Source: Actinomadura graeca
GTDB taxonomy: Bacteria > Actinomycetota > Actinomycetes > Streptosporangiales > Streptosporangiaceae
Length of the DNA stretch: 64,000 nt
Assembly (NCBI RefSeq): GCF_019175365.1
Contig: NZ_CP059572.1
Location: 1,364,001-1,428,000 of the forward strand
Reading direction: 5' to 3'
Shown: positions 10,389-18,594 of the stretch, piece by piece
Position numbering within the stretch: position 1 is the first letter of the stretch
How the letters are laid out: each line of letters starts with the position of its first letter
Made by a program: the position numbers and the translations under genes
The notes under the pieces: model-generated
What the model was told of the DNA's origin: nothing
The model's database searches: none
What the model saw: the letters and a program-made list of their open reading frames with translations, nothing else

Positions 10389-11116
10389 CGGACGAACAGG
10401 ACGCCCTCGTCCAGGTGGACGGCGGAGGGCTCCAGCGGGACCTCGGCGTCCAGGTCGCCGAGGAGCCGGGTGTGGCGGGCGCCCCCGGCCAGGGCCGGGG
10501 CGACGCTCAGGCACAGCTCGTCGGCGAGGGACGCGCGGATCAGCGCCGTGGCCAGGGCGGGACCGCCCTCGCAGAGAAGGCGCCCGCGTCCGCCCTGCGG
10601 GTCGCGTCCGCCGTGCGGGTCGCGTCCCCCATGCGGGTGGTCTTCGCCCAGGCGGCGGATCGCCGCCGGGAGGTCCAGGTCGTCCTCCCCCGCGGTGACC
10701 ACGGGTATCCCGGACGGGACCCGGCCCCGCGCGCGCTCGGTGGTGACGACGATCGTCGGCGTCTCGGCCTCGGTGAACAGCGGGAGCGTCCAGTCGAGGT
10801 CGAGGGAGCGGCTCACCACGGCGATGGGCGCGGGCGGGCGTCCCCGGCGCGCGCGCAGGTCCGCGCGGAGGCGGGCGGGGCCGAGCCGTCCCGTCCGGAC
10901 GGTCCCGGCGCCGACGAGGATCACGTCCGCGAGGGCCCGCAGCGCCCGGAAGACACGGAAGTCGGCGGCGCCGCCGAGGCCGTCCGTCCAGCCCTCGGCG
11001 TCGGTGACGGAGCCGTCGACGCTCATCACCATGCCGATCCGCAGGCCGGGCGCATCCCCGTACGCCTCATAGGGATCCACATCGTCCGCGGCGGGTCCGG
11101 GAAGCAGGCGGAGCAT
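10349..11116 (-). CDS. Second RibD C-terminal domain paralogue
   Basis: The 255-residue protein is built like its convergent neighbour: IGMVMSVDGSVTDAEGW, VILVGAGTVRTGRLGPARL, LLCEGGPALATALIRA and LCLSVAPALAGG. NADPH-dependent reduction is inferred from the family. A loop before the LLCEGGP strand carries hexapeptide repeats absent from the neighbour. ATG (MLRLLPGP) is preferred over the upstream TTG. The last 40 bases overlap the other gene tail to tail. The pair probably arose by duplication and inversion, but sequence divergence is considerable. Confidence 0.83.
   Translation of the reverse strand: MLRLLPGPAADDVDPYEAYGDAPGLRIGMVMSVDGSVTDAEGWTDGLGGAADFRVFRALRALADVILVGAGTVRTGRLGPARLRADLRARRGRPPAPIAVVSRSLDLDWTLPLFTEAETPTIVVTTERARGRVPSGIPVVTAGEDDLDLPAAIRRLGEDHPHGGRDPHGGRDPQGGRGRLLCEGGPALATALIRASLADELCLSVAPALAGGARHTRLLGDLDAEVPLEPSAVHLDEGVLFVRYRLGAPSPPREV
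10586..10639 (-). repeat. Three 18-bp tandem repeats coding PHGGRD/PQGGRG
   Basis: Three head-to-tail 18-base units (first GCGTCCGCCCTGCGGGTC) differ at a few positions and stay in frame. They add three hexapeptides to a loop of the second RibD_C protein. Unit length is a multiple of three, so copy number can change without breaking the gene. Confidence 0.8.
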
Positions 11117-11193
11117 GGTCCGCAGGCTATCCAACGGCTGTTTCGGGTGCCCCGGCGTGTCCCCTTGTCGGGGGCAGGGCGCACTATGGGGGG

Positions 11194-12285
11194 ATGGACC
11201 TGCCGATCAGTCTCCCGCTGTCGCCGATGCTGGCCAGGGCGGTCAAGGCGATGCCCAAGGGCGATCTGCTGTACGAGCCCAAGTGGGACGGCTTCCGCTG
11301 CGTCGTGTTCCGCGACGGCGACGAGGTGGAGCTGTCCAGCCGCGGCGAGAAGCCGCTCACCCGCTACTTCCCCGAGCTGGTGGAGGCGGTCCGGCGGGAG
11401 CTGCCCGAGCGGTGCGTGGTGGACGGCGAGATCGTCCTGCGCAAGGGGACGCGCCTGGACTTCGACGGCCTCCAGCAGCGCATCCACCCGGCGGCGTCCC
11501 GTGTGAAGCTGCTGTCGGAGGAGACGCCCGCCTCGTTCGTGGCGTTCGACCTCCTGGCGGTGGGCGACGAGTCGCTGATGGAGGTGCCGCTCGGCGAGCG
11601 GCGGCGCCGGCTCGTGGAGACCCTGGCCGGGGCGCGGGCACCGGTGTTCGTGACGCCCGCCTCCGACTCCTACGACCTGGCGCTGCGCTGGTTCGAGGAG
11701 TTCGAGGGCGCCGGGCTGGACGGGGTGATCGCCAAGCCGCGCGACATCCCCTACCAGCCCGACAAGCGCGTGCTGTTCAAGGTCAAGCACGAGCGGACCG
11801 CCGACTGCGTGGTGGCGGGGTTCCGCTGGCACAAGTCGGGGCCGATCGTCGGGTCGCTGCTGCTCGGCCTGTACAACGCCGAGGGGCACCTCCAGCACGT
11901 GGGCGTCGCGGCCTCGTTCACGATGAAGCGCCGCGCCGAGCTGGTGGAGGAGCTGAAGCCGTACCTGCTGGAGGACCTCGACGAGCACCCGTGGGCGGAG
12001 TGGGCGCGGCAGACGGAGGCGACCGTCGACCGGATGCCCGGCGCGATCTCCCGCTGGACGGGCAAGAAGGACCTGTCGTGGGTGGCGCTGCGCCCGGAGC
12101 TGGTCGTGGAGGTGGCGTACGAGGCGATGGAGGGCGACCGGATCCGGCACACCGCCCGGTTCCGGAACTGGCGGCCCGACCGGACGCCGACGTCCTGCAC
12201 CTACGAGCAGCTCGAGCAGCCGGTCGCCTACGACCTGGACGACATCCTCGGCGGCGCCGCCACGAACCCCCGCGCCGACCGCTGA
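11194..12285 (+). CDS. ligC: ATP-dependent DNA ligase, LigC type
   Basis: LigC seals nicks through an enzyme-adenylate intermediate. The 363 residues match the compact LigC architecture: an adenylation domain and an OB fold, with no polymerase or nuclease part. The adenylated lysine is in EPKWDGFR (about K30). Motif III is VVDGEIVL, motif IV DGVIAK, and motif V starts at LFKVKHERTADCVV. A LigD-type polymerase domain lies about 8 kb downstream on the other strand. LigC has been tied to alternative end joining and base excision repair in mycobacteria. No ku gene is visible here. Confidence 0.9.
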   Translation: MDLPISLPLSPMLARAVKAMPKGDLLYEPKWDGFRCVVFRDGDEVELSSRGEKPLTRYFPELVEAVRRELPERCVVDGEIVLRKGTRLDFDGLQQRIHPAASRVKLLSEETPASFVAFDLLAVGDESLMEVPLGERRRRLVETLAGARAPVFVTPASDSYDLALRWFEEFEGAGLDGVIAKPRDIPYQPDKRVLFKVKHERTADCVVAGFRWHKSGPIVGSLLLGLYNAEGHLQHVGVAASFTMKRRAELVEELKPYLLEDLDEHPWAEWARQTEATVDRMPGAISRWTGKKDLSWVALRPELVVEVAYEAMEGDRIRHTARFRNWRPDRTPTSCTYEQLEQPVAYDLDDILGGAATNPRADR

Positions 12286-12333
12286 GACCCCGCCCCGGCC
12301 GCCGAGCCCCCGCGCCGGCCGCTGAGACGCGGC

Positions 12334-12376
12334 CGGCCGGGCCGTGCCCCCCGCCGGTGGGGACGCGGCCCGGCCG
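12334..12376. terminator. Strong hairpin between convergent ligC and phoD-like gene
   Basis: CGGCCGGGCCG at 12334-12344 pairs perfectly with CGGCCCGGCCG at 12366-12376, and CCCC/GGGG extends the stem after a small internal loop. There is no T tract. The position between two converging stops suits a bidirectional terminator. Confidence 0.7.
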
Positions 12377-12388
12377 TTGGGGGGATGG

Positions 12389-14080
12389 TCAGGGCTGGGT
12401 CTCGTTGCGGATGGTCTGCTCGATCAGGTCCCGCTCCGCCTTCGCCGACATCTTCGCGGAGGCGTAGGGCCGCAGGTAGGTCTGCTGGGGGCCGGGCTCG
12501 CCGTCCTCGATGACGAAGGTCGCCTTGATGGACGCCTTGGCGCCGCGCGTCCGCACGGTCGAGAGCGTCTTGAAGTCGGCCTTCATCGCGTCCTTGCCGA
12601 TCTTCGTCATCACGTAGCCGCGCTGGTTGTTGTAGAAGCGCAGATGCGGGTTGATCTTGAGGTAGGGGTGGTCGGCGGGGTCGGAGTCCTTGCCGTCGCC
12701 GGTGCTGGTGATGGACGTGCACACCAGCTCGGAGCCGACGGTGTCGGAGTCGGGGTCGTCGTAGTCCTCCTTGAGGTCGCTCGCCCAGTGCGCGTGGACG
12801 TCGCCGGTGAGCACGACGGCGTTGCGGACGTCGGCGTCGACCCAGCCCTGGGTGATGCGGTCGCGGGAGGCGACGTAGCCGTCCCAGGCGTCCTGCGAGG
12901 TCTTCTTCAGCGGCCCGGAGTCGCTGTCGCGCTGGGCGAAGAAGACCTGCTGCCCGATGATGTCCCAGCGGGCCTCGGAGCTGCGGAAACCGTCGATCAG
13001 CCACTTCTCCTGCCGGGCGCCGGTGATGGAGCGCTTCGGGTCGTCGGAGTCGTCGCAGACCTTGTTGCCGTCGCCGCACGCCTGGTCGTCGCGGAACTGG
13101 CGGGTGTCGAGCATGTGGAAGTTGGCGAGCCTGCCCCACTGGATCCGGCGGTAGATCTGGATGTCGGGCCCGTCGGGGATGGAGCGGCGGCGCAGCGGCA
13201 TGTTCTCGTAGTACGCCTGGAACGCGGCGGCGCGGCGCTTGCGGAACTCCGCGGTGCCGGGGGTGTCGGAGCCGGCCTCGGGGACGTCGCCGGCCCAGTT
13301 GTTCTCGACCTCGTGGTCGTCGAAGACGACGAGCCAGGGCGCCGCCTGGTGCGCGGCCTGGAGGTCGACGTCGGTCTTGTACTGGGCGTGCCGGAGCCGG
13401 TAGTTGGCCAGGGTGACCGTCTCGGGGCCCTCGTGGTCGCGGACGTTGCCGCCCGGGATGGTGTAGGTGCTCTTCTTGTACTCGTACTGGTAGTCGCCGA
13501 GGTGCAGGATCAGGTCGGGATCCTCCTCGGCGAGCCGCCGGTAGGCGCTGAAGTAGCCGTGCTCGTACTGCGAGCACGACACGAAGCCCATGGCGAGGGC
13601 GGGGCCGAAGGTGTCGGCGCGGGGGGCGGTGCGGGTCCGTCCGGCCGGGGAGACGTAGTCGCCGGCGCGGAAGCGGTACCAGTAGTCGCGTCCGGGGCGC
13701 AGGCCGTCCAGTTCGACGTGGACGGAGTGGGCGCCCTCGGGGCGGGCGGTGGCGGTGCCGCGCCGCTCGACGCGGCGGAACCGCTCGTCGGTGGCGATCT
13801 CCCAGCGGACGGGGACGTCGCGGTCGGGCATGCCGCCCTTGCCGTCCTCGGCGTGCGGGTTCGCGGCGAGCCGCGTCCACAGGACGAAGCCCTGCGGGTC
13901 GGGGTCGCCGGAGGCGACGCCGAGGGTGAAGGGGTCGCCGGCGAGGGCGCGGGAGCGGAGCGCGGCGTGGGCGGTGGCGGGGACGCCGGGCATGCCGGCG
14001 GCGGTGTAGGCCGTGCCGACGGCGAGGCCGCCCGCGACGAGGAACGATCTGCGGTTGAGACCGGGCATGGAGTCGGCCAT
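12389..14080 (-). CDS. Alkaline phosphatase D family (PhoD-like), Tat-exported
   Basis: The 563-residue protein starts with a twin-arginine signal (NRRSFLVAGG plus a hydrophobic Ala/Gly region to about 40), so it should be exported folded. A PhoD-type N-terminal fibronectin-like domain precedes the metallophosphatase core. Metal ligands are apparent in SCSQYE, LHLGDYQYEYKK, FDDHEVENNW and TGDVHAHWAS. PhoD enzymes are calcium/iron phosphodiesterase-phosphomonoesterases used in phosphate scavenging. The ATG (MADSMPG) is preferred over an upstream frame extension lacking a signal. No convincing PHO box direct repeat was found upstream. Confidence 0.9.
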   Translation of the reverse strand: MADSMPGLNRRSFLVAGGLAVGTAYTAAGMPGVPATAHAALRSRALAGDPFTLGVASGDPDPQGFVLWTRLAANPHAEDGKGGMPDRDVPVRWEIATDERFRRVERRGTATARPEGAHSVHVELDGLRPGRDYWYRFRAGDYVSPAGRTRTAPRADTFGPALAMGFVSCSQYEHGYFSAYRRLAEEDPDLILHLGDYQYEYKKSTYTIPGGNVRDHEGPETVTLANYRLRHAQYKTDVDLQAAHQAAPWLVVFDDHEVENNWAGDVPEAGSDTPGTAEFRKRRAAAFQAYYENMPLRRRSIPDGPDIQIYRRIQWGRLANFHMLDTRQFRDDQACGDGNKVCDDSDDPKRSITGARQEKWLIDGFRSSEARWDIIGQQVFFAQRDSDSGPLKKTSQDAWDGYVASRDRITQGWVDADVRNAVVLTGDVHAHWASDLKEDYDDPDSDTVGSELVCTSITSTGDGKDSDPADHPYLKINPHLRFYNNQRGYVMTKIGKDAMKADFKTLSTVRTRGAKASIKATFVIEDGEPGPQQTYLRPYASAKMSAKAERDLIEQTIRNETQP

Positions 14081-14266
14081 GGGGATGCGTGACCTTTCGG
14101 ATCTCCGACATGGATCGCCGGACAGCCTCATGAAGGCCGATGGCCGGGAGAAACCACTCGGGTGACTTGCGCCGCAACAAAGACGATCTTTTAGGGATCA
14201 CATGGCGGTCACGCGGGAGCGGTGACGAAAAGGCGCGCAGGAGGGGAGCCGGCTGATAGACTAGAA

Positions 14267-14292
14267 ATCTGTGTACTGTCGGACACACAGAT
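14267..14292. promoter_or_regulatory. Inverted repeat in the leader region of the HelR-like gene
   Basis: ATCTGTGT at 14267-14274 and ACACAGAT at 14285-14292 form a perfect 8-bp dyad with a 10-base centre, in an AT-richer patch 33-58 bases before the chosen ATG. It could be an operator or a 5-prime leader hairpin. It does not look like the rifamycin-associated element described upstream of some rifampicin-induced genes. Confidence 0.55.
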
Positions 14293-14324
14293 CTCCACCC
14301 TACGAACAGGAGTGTATCCGAGGC

Positions 14325-16781
14325 ATGGGACTCCGTCAAGCGGACGATGTCAAGCCCGATCGCGGGGAAATCGGATCCGAGGCTCCGGACGGGGTACGGG
14401 ACGGGGCGCGCCTGGCGGCCGTGCGCGCCGAGCAGGCGTATGTATCCCGCGTGTACGAACGGCTCGACACCGAGCGGGCCGGCGCCGAGGCCGCGCTCCG
14501 GCAGGGCCCCGCCGCGGGCGGCGGGGGCGCGTTCCAGGCCCGGCTGGAGAGCGCCGTCGCCACCGACGAGGCGGCCCGCCGGCTGGCCAGGCTGGCGGGC
14601 GTCGAGAACGGCCTGTGCTTCGGCCGCATCGACCACCGCTCCGGCGCGGACGGCCCCGGCGACACCTTCTACATCGGCCGGATCGGGCTGCGCGACGAGT
14701 ACCACGAGCCGATGCTGATCGACTGGCGCGCCGAGGCGGCCCGCCCGTTCTACACCGCGACGCCCGGCGCCCCGGGCACCCTCGCGCGCCGCCGCCACCT
14801 GCACCTGCGCCACCGCGAGGTCGTCCGGCTCGACGACGAGGTGTTCGACCTGGAGGGCCTGGACGAGGCGGAGCGGGGCGGGATCGTCGGCGAGGCGGCG
14901 CTGCTGGCCACCCTCCGCCGCGGGCGGACGGGCCGGATGGGCGACGTGGTCGCCACCATCCAGGAGGAGCAGGACCAGGTCATCCGCTCGGCGCTGCAGG
15001 GGGTCCTGGTCGTCCAGGGAGGCCCCGGCACCGGCAAGACGGTCGCGGCGCTGCACCGGGCCGCGTACCTGCTCTACACGCACCGCGACGTGCTGGAGCG
15101 GCGCGGCGTCCTCATCGTGGGCCCGAACGCGACGTTCCTGCGCTACATCGAGCAGGTGCTCCCGGGGCTGGGTGAGACCGACGTCGCGCTGGCCACGGTC
15201 GGCGAGCTGTACCCGGGCCTCAAGGCGACCGCGGCCGACTCTCCCGCCGTCGCGGTCGTGAAGGGCGACCTGCGCATGGCCGCCCTGGTGGAGGCGGCCG
15301 TCCGCGACCGGCAGCGCGTCCCGGACGGGGGCCTGAGCGTCGAGTCCGAGGGCATGACGCTGCGCGTGGAGGCCGCCGCGTGCGAGCTGGCCCGCGACCG
15401 CGCCCGCGCGCTGCGGGCGCCCCACAACCTCCAGCGCCGGCGGTTCGTGCACGACCTGCTGGACGCGCTCGCGCTGAACCGCGCGGAGCAGTTCGACCGG
15501 CTCATCGACGAGCCGCTGGAGGAGATCACCCGCTCGGGCAACGTCCCCGGCTGGCTCCAGGAGCTGCTCGACGAGGCCGGGGAGAGCCCGCTCCTGGACG
15601 AGGCCGACCTGCGGCTGGCCAAGGAGTCCCTCTGGCACGAGCCGCCCGTCCGTGAGGCGATCGACGCGCTGTGGCCGGAGCTGACGCCCGAGCGGCTCCT
15701 CACCGGGCTCTACGCGGACCCGGAGGCGCTCGGACGTCTCGGGGAGGCCGCCGGGCTGCCCGGTGCGGCACTCCTGCACCGCCCGCCGGGATCGCCCTGG
15801 ACGGTCGCCGACGTGCCCGTCCTGGACGAGGCCGCCGAGTGGCTGGGTTCCGACGACTCCGGCGACCGGGCCCGCCGCCGCGCCGCCGCCGCGCGGCGCG
15901 AGGCCGACGAGCGCTACGCCCGCGAGGTGATCGAGTCGACCGGCGCCGTGACCTCCGACGCCCAAGACCTCGCGGCCCTCGTCGCCGAGCGGCACCGCGA
16001 CGACGGCCCGCCGCTCACCACCGCGCAGCGCGCCGCCGCCGACCGGGAGTGGGCCTACGGGCACGTGATCGTGGACGAGGCGCAGGAGCTGTCGGAGATG
16101 GCCTGGCGCGCGGTGATGCGCCGCGTCCCGACCCGCTCCCTCACCGTCGTCGGTGACATCGCCCAGACCGGCAGCGCGGCGGGGGCCTCCTCCTGGGGGC
16201 GGATGCTCGACCGTTACGTCCCGGGCCGCTGGCGCGAGCAGCGCCTCATGGTCAACTACCGCACTCCCGCGGCGATCATGCGCGTGGCCGAGGACGTGCT
16301 GGCGGCCGTCGCGCCCGGGGAGATCCCGCCGGAGCCCGTCCGCGACGACGGCCCCCCGCCCCGCGCCGTGGCGGTCCCGGTCTCCGGCCTGCCGGGCCTC
16401 GTCCGGGCCGAGCTCGCGGAGGTCGCGCCCGGCCCGGCGGCCGGGCGCGGCCCGGAGGAGGGGCGCCTGGCGGTGATCTCCTCGGCGGCGTGGCACCCCG
16501 GCGTCCTGGAGGCCCTCCCGGACGCCGCCGCCGGCGCGACCCCGGAGGCCCTGGACTCCCCCGTCGTCGTGCTGACCGCGGCGGAGGCCAAGGGCCTGGA
16601 GTTCGACTCGGTCGTCGTCGTGGACCCGGCGGGCGTCCTCGCCGAGTCCCCGAAGGGCGGCCAGGACCTCTACGTCGCCCTCACCCGCGCCACCCGCCGG
16701 CTGACGGTCGTCCACGACGGCGACCTGCCGGACATGCTGGCGCGCCTCGAACCCGGCGGTCCCGGGCCGTCTCAGGCGTAG
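14325..16781 (+). CDS. helR: HelD/HelR-family RNA polymerase-associated ATPase
   Basis: The 818-residue UvrD-like ATPase matches actinobacterial HelD/HelR proteins, which pull stalled RNA polymerase off DNA and, for HelR, displace rifamycins. The N-terminal coiled-coil arm (about 25-60) would enter the secondary channel. PMLIDWRAEAARPFY is the conserved polymerase-facing segment. Walker A is GGPGTGKT (about 231-240), Walker B is VIVDEAQE, and a superfamily-1 helicase end (KGLEFDSVVVVDP, LYVALTRAT) closes the protein. The ATG of MGLRQADD is preferred; the frame is open 18 codons further but reads through the leader dyad. The symbol rests on family resemblance only. Confidence 0.85.
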   Translation: MGLRQADDVKPDRGEIGSEAPDGVRDGARLAAVRAEQAYVSRVYERLDTERAGAEAALRQGPAAGGGGAFQARLESAVATDEAARRLARLAGVENGLCFGRIDHRSGADGPGDTFYIGRIGLRDEYHEPMLIDWRAEAARPFYTATPGAPGTLARRRHLHLRHREVVRLDDEVFDLEGLDEAERGGIVGEAALLATLRRGRTGRMGDVVATIQEEQDQVIRSALQGVLVVQGGPGTGKTVAALHRAAYLLYTHRDVLERRGVLIVGPNATFLRYIEQVLPGLGETDVALATVGELYPGLKATAADSPAVAVVKGDLRMAALVEAAVRDRQRVPDGGLSVESEGMTLRVEAAACELARDRARALRAPHNLQRRRFVHDLLDALALNRAEQFDRLIDEPLEEITRSGNVPGWLQELLDEAGESPLLDEADLRLAKESLWHEPPVREAIDALWPELTPERLLTGLYADPEALGRLGEAAGLPGAALLHRPPGSPWTVADVPVLDEAAEWLGSDDSGDRARRRAAAARREADERYAREVIESTGAVTSDAQDLAALVAERHRDDGPPLTTAQRAAADREWAYGHVIVDEAQELSEMAWRAVMRRVPTRSLTVVGDIAQTGSAAGASSWGRMLDRYVPGRWREQRLMVNYRTPAAIMRVAEDVLAAVAPGEIPPEPVRDDGPPPRAVAVPVSGLPGLVRAELAEVAPGPAAGRGPEEGRLAVISSAAWHPGVLEALPDAAAGATPEALDSPVVVLTAAEAKGLEFDSVVVVDPAGVLAESPKGGQDLYVALTRATRRLTVVHDGDLPDMLARLEPGGPGPSQA

Positions 16782-18211
16782 GGGAGGAGTTCCTTGTCGA
16801 TCTCCTCCCAGCGGGTCCGCAGCGCCTTGAGGACCTCGGGGCGGCGGCGTGACAGGTCGGCCTGCTCGCGCGGGTCGGCGCCCAGGTCGTAGAGGGCGCC
16901 CGGGGAGGACGGGGTCGTGCGCAGGTACTTCCACCGGCCGCGGCGCAGCGCCCGGGAGGTCCGGGTACGCCAGAACAGGTCGTGGCCTGGCGGGCGCTCG
17001 CCGCGCAGCAGATGCCCTGCCAGGCTGCTGCCGTCCAGGGGGTGGGAGGCGGCGGACCGCACTCCGGTGATCTCCAGGATCGTGGCGGTCCAGTCCTGGG
17101 TGATCACGGGCACACCGCTGACCTGGCGGGACCGGATGCGCGCGGGCCAGCGCAGGATGTTGGGCACCCGGATGCCGCCCTCGTTCAGCCCGGCCTTGGC
17201 GCCGGTCAGCGGCCACTGGTAGGACCAGCGCTCGCCGCCGTTGTCGCTGGAGAACAGCACCAGGGTGTCGCGCTCCTGCCCGGTCTCGCGCAGCGCCCGC
17301 AGGACGCGCCCGACGCCCGCGTCCATCGCCTCGACCATGCGCCGGTAGGTGTCGAGCGAGCCGCCGTCGTCGTGCCAGAGCGCCCGCGCGTCCCCGGCCT
17401 TGACCCGCGCGGTGATCTCCTCGCTCACCGCGCGGTCGCCGGGCGCCTCCCACGGCCAGTGAGGGGCGGTGAAGTTGAGGTTCAGCAGCCACGGCCGCCC
17501 GCCGCGCGCCTCGCGGACGAACGCGGCGGCGCGTTCGGCGATGGTGTCGGTGTAGTAGCCGAGCGACTCGGTGGGGACTTCGCCCTCGTACAGGTCGCGT
17601 CCCTCCGAGGTGATCTTGGAGTAGTAGTCGACGGCGCCGGACAGGTTGCCGAAGAAGGTGTCCCAGCCGGACTTCAGCGGGCTGTACCAGGGCAGGAAGC
17701 CGCAGTGCCACTTGCCGAACATCGCGGTGGCGTACCCGGCGTCCTTGAGCAGGGACGCCAGCGTCGGATGGCCCGGCGGGATGCCGTGCAGCTCGTTCGG
17801 GCGGGCGATCGGCTCCTCCAGGCCGCCGCGCAGCCGTCCGGGATAGCGGCCGGTGTAGAGCCCGAAACGGGTGGGCGAGCAGACGGCCGCGGCGGAGTAG
17901 GCGTCGGTGAAGCGGACGCCCTGCCGGGCCAGGCCGTCCAGATGGGGCGTGCGGATGGCCGGCGAGCCGTAACACCCGAGATCGGCCCAGCCGAGGTCGT
18001 CGCCGAGGATGACCAGGACGTTGGGCCGCCGGCCCGTGCCCCGACGCGGATCGGCACGGAACGGCCGCTCGGCCGCCTGCGCGGTGCCCGTCCCGGCGGC
18101 CAGGGGCCCGGCGGCCGCGGCGGCGGCCATCGCGCCCATCGCCGCGGTGGCTCCCCTCCGGCTCACCCCCGATCCGGACGTCCCGTCCGCCGTGCGCTCC
18201 GTCTCGCTCAT
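16772..18211 (-). CDS. Secreted sulfatase (formylglycine-dependent)
   Basis: The 479-residue protein has a twin-arginine-like signal (SRRGATAAMGAM plus an Ala-rich core) and an alkaline-phosphatase-superfamily sulfatase fold. The formylglycine site is CSPTR (about C111), preceded by the metal ligands LGDDLGW. FGKWHCGFLP and SSDNGGERW are further sulfatase signatures. It should hydrolyse sulfate esters outside the membrane after the Cys is oxidised to formylglycine; no formylglycine-generating enzyme or anaerobic maturase gene is nearby. The ATG (MSETERT) is preferred over the TTG two codons upstream. Its last 10 bases overlap the end of the HelR gene. Confidence 0.9.
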   Translation of the reverse strand: MSETERTADGTSGSGVSRRGATAAMGAMAAAAAAGPLAAGTGTAQAAERPFRADPRRGTGRRPNVLVILGDDLGWADLGCYGSPAIRTPHLDGLARQGVRFTDAYSAAAVCSPTRFGLYTGRYPGRLRGGLEEPIARPNELHGIPPGHPTLASLLKDAGYATAMFGKWHCGFLPWYSPLKSGWDTFFGNLSGAVDYYSKITSEGRDLYEGEVPTESLGYYTDTIAERAAAFVREARGGRPWLLNLNFTAPHWPWEAPGDRAVSEEITARVKAGDARALWHDDGGSLDTYRRMVEAMDAGVGRVLRALRETGQERDTLVLFSSDNGGERWSYQWPLTGAKAGLNEGGIRVPNILRWPARIRSRQVSGVPVITQDWTATILEITGVRSAASHPLDGSSLAGHLLRGERPPGHDLFWRTRTSRALRRGRWKYLRTTPSSPGALYDLGADPREQADLSRRRPEVLKALRTRWEEIDKELLPYA

Positions 18212-18594
18212 GGACAACCCACTTTCCCTACTCTTTTACTAAACAAACCGAAATAGTAGGGAATAGAGATCATTCGTGCAATGGGCACCGCGCGGACGCG
18301 GAGGCGCCCCTCACCCGGTCGTGAGCCCGCCCGGCGTCCGGCGCAGCTCGGCCTCGATGACGCGGCTCGCGGCCGCGCTGGCGTCCGCCGGGATCATGAT
18401 GGACGTCCTCCGGTACGCCGAGCACTCGACCCGGCCGGGCCGCGACTCCCCCGCCGTGGCCTACGCCGAATGCGCGCAAGGGCAGGATGTGACCAAAACC
18501 AGGCGGAGTTAGTCGAGCGCCGACCTTTACCGGACGCGCCCGGGCGAGGAACCTGTGCCCGGAATGAATGCTCCCCATTCTCCGGAGGTGCGGG
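18212..18594. other. Intergenic region between divergent sulfatase and peptidase genes
   Basis: Holds both promoter regions. An AT-rich patch (18225-18275, with ACTAAACAAACCG) directly upstream of the sulfatase gene may contain its promoter. On the minus strand, 18311-18397 encodes a 28-residue frame (MIPADASAAASRVIEAELRR and eight more) with good codon use. It might be the C-terminal stub of a lost gene, but no ribosome site or family supports it. Confidence 0.45.

Noticed and set aside
14081..14324. PHO box for the PhoD-like gene
   Set aside because: Single GGTCA/GTGAC-like pieces are present, but no two adjacent 11-base direct repeats as PhoP binding needs.
12228..17975. Very long open frame on the minus strand
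   Set aside because: It crosses several genes and reads as Arg/Pro/Ala-rich out-of-frame and antisense text. Long stop-free shadow frames are expected in GC-rich DNA.
18311..18397. 28-codon minus-strand frame ending RRTPGGLTTG
   Set aside because: Too short, no ribosome site, only codon use in its favour; mentioned in the intergenic entry but not called as a gene.
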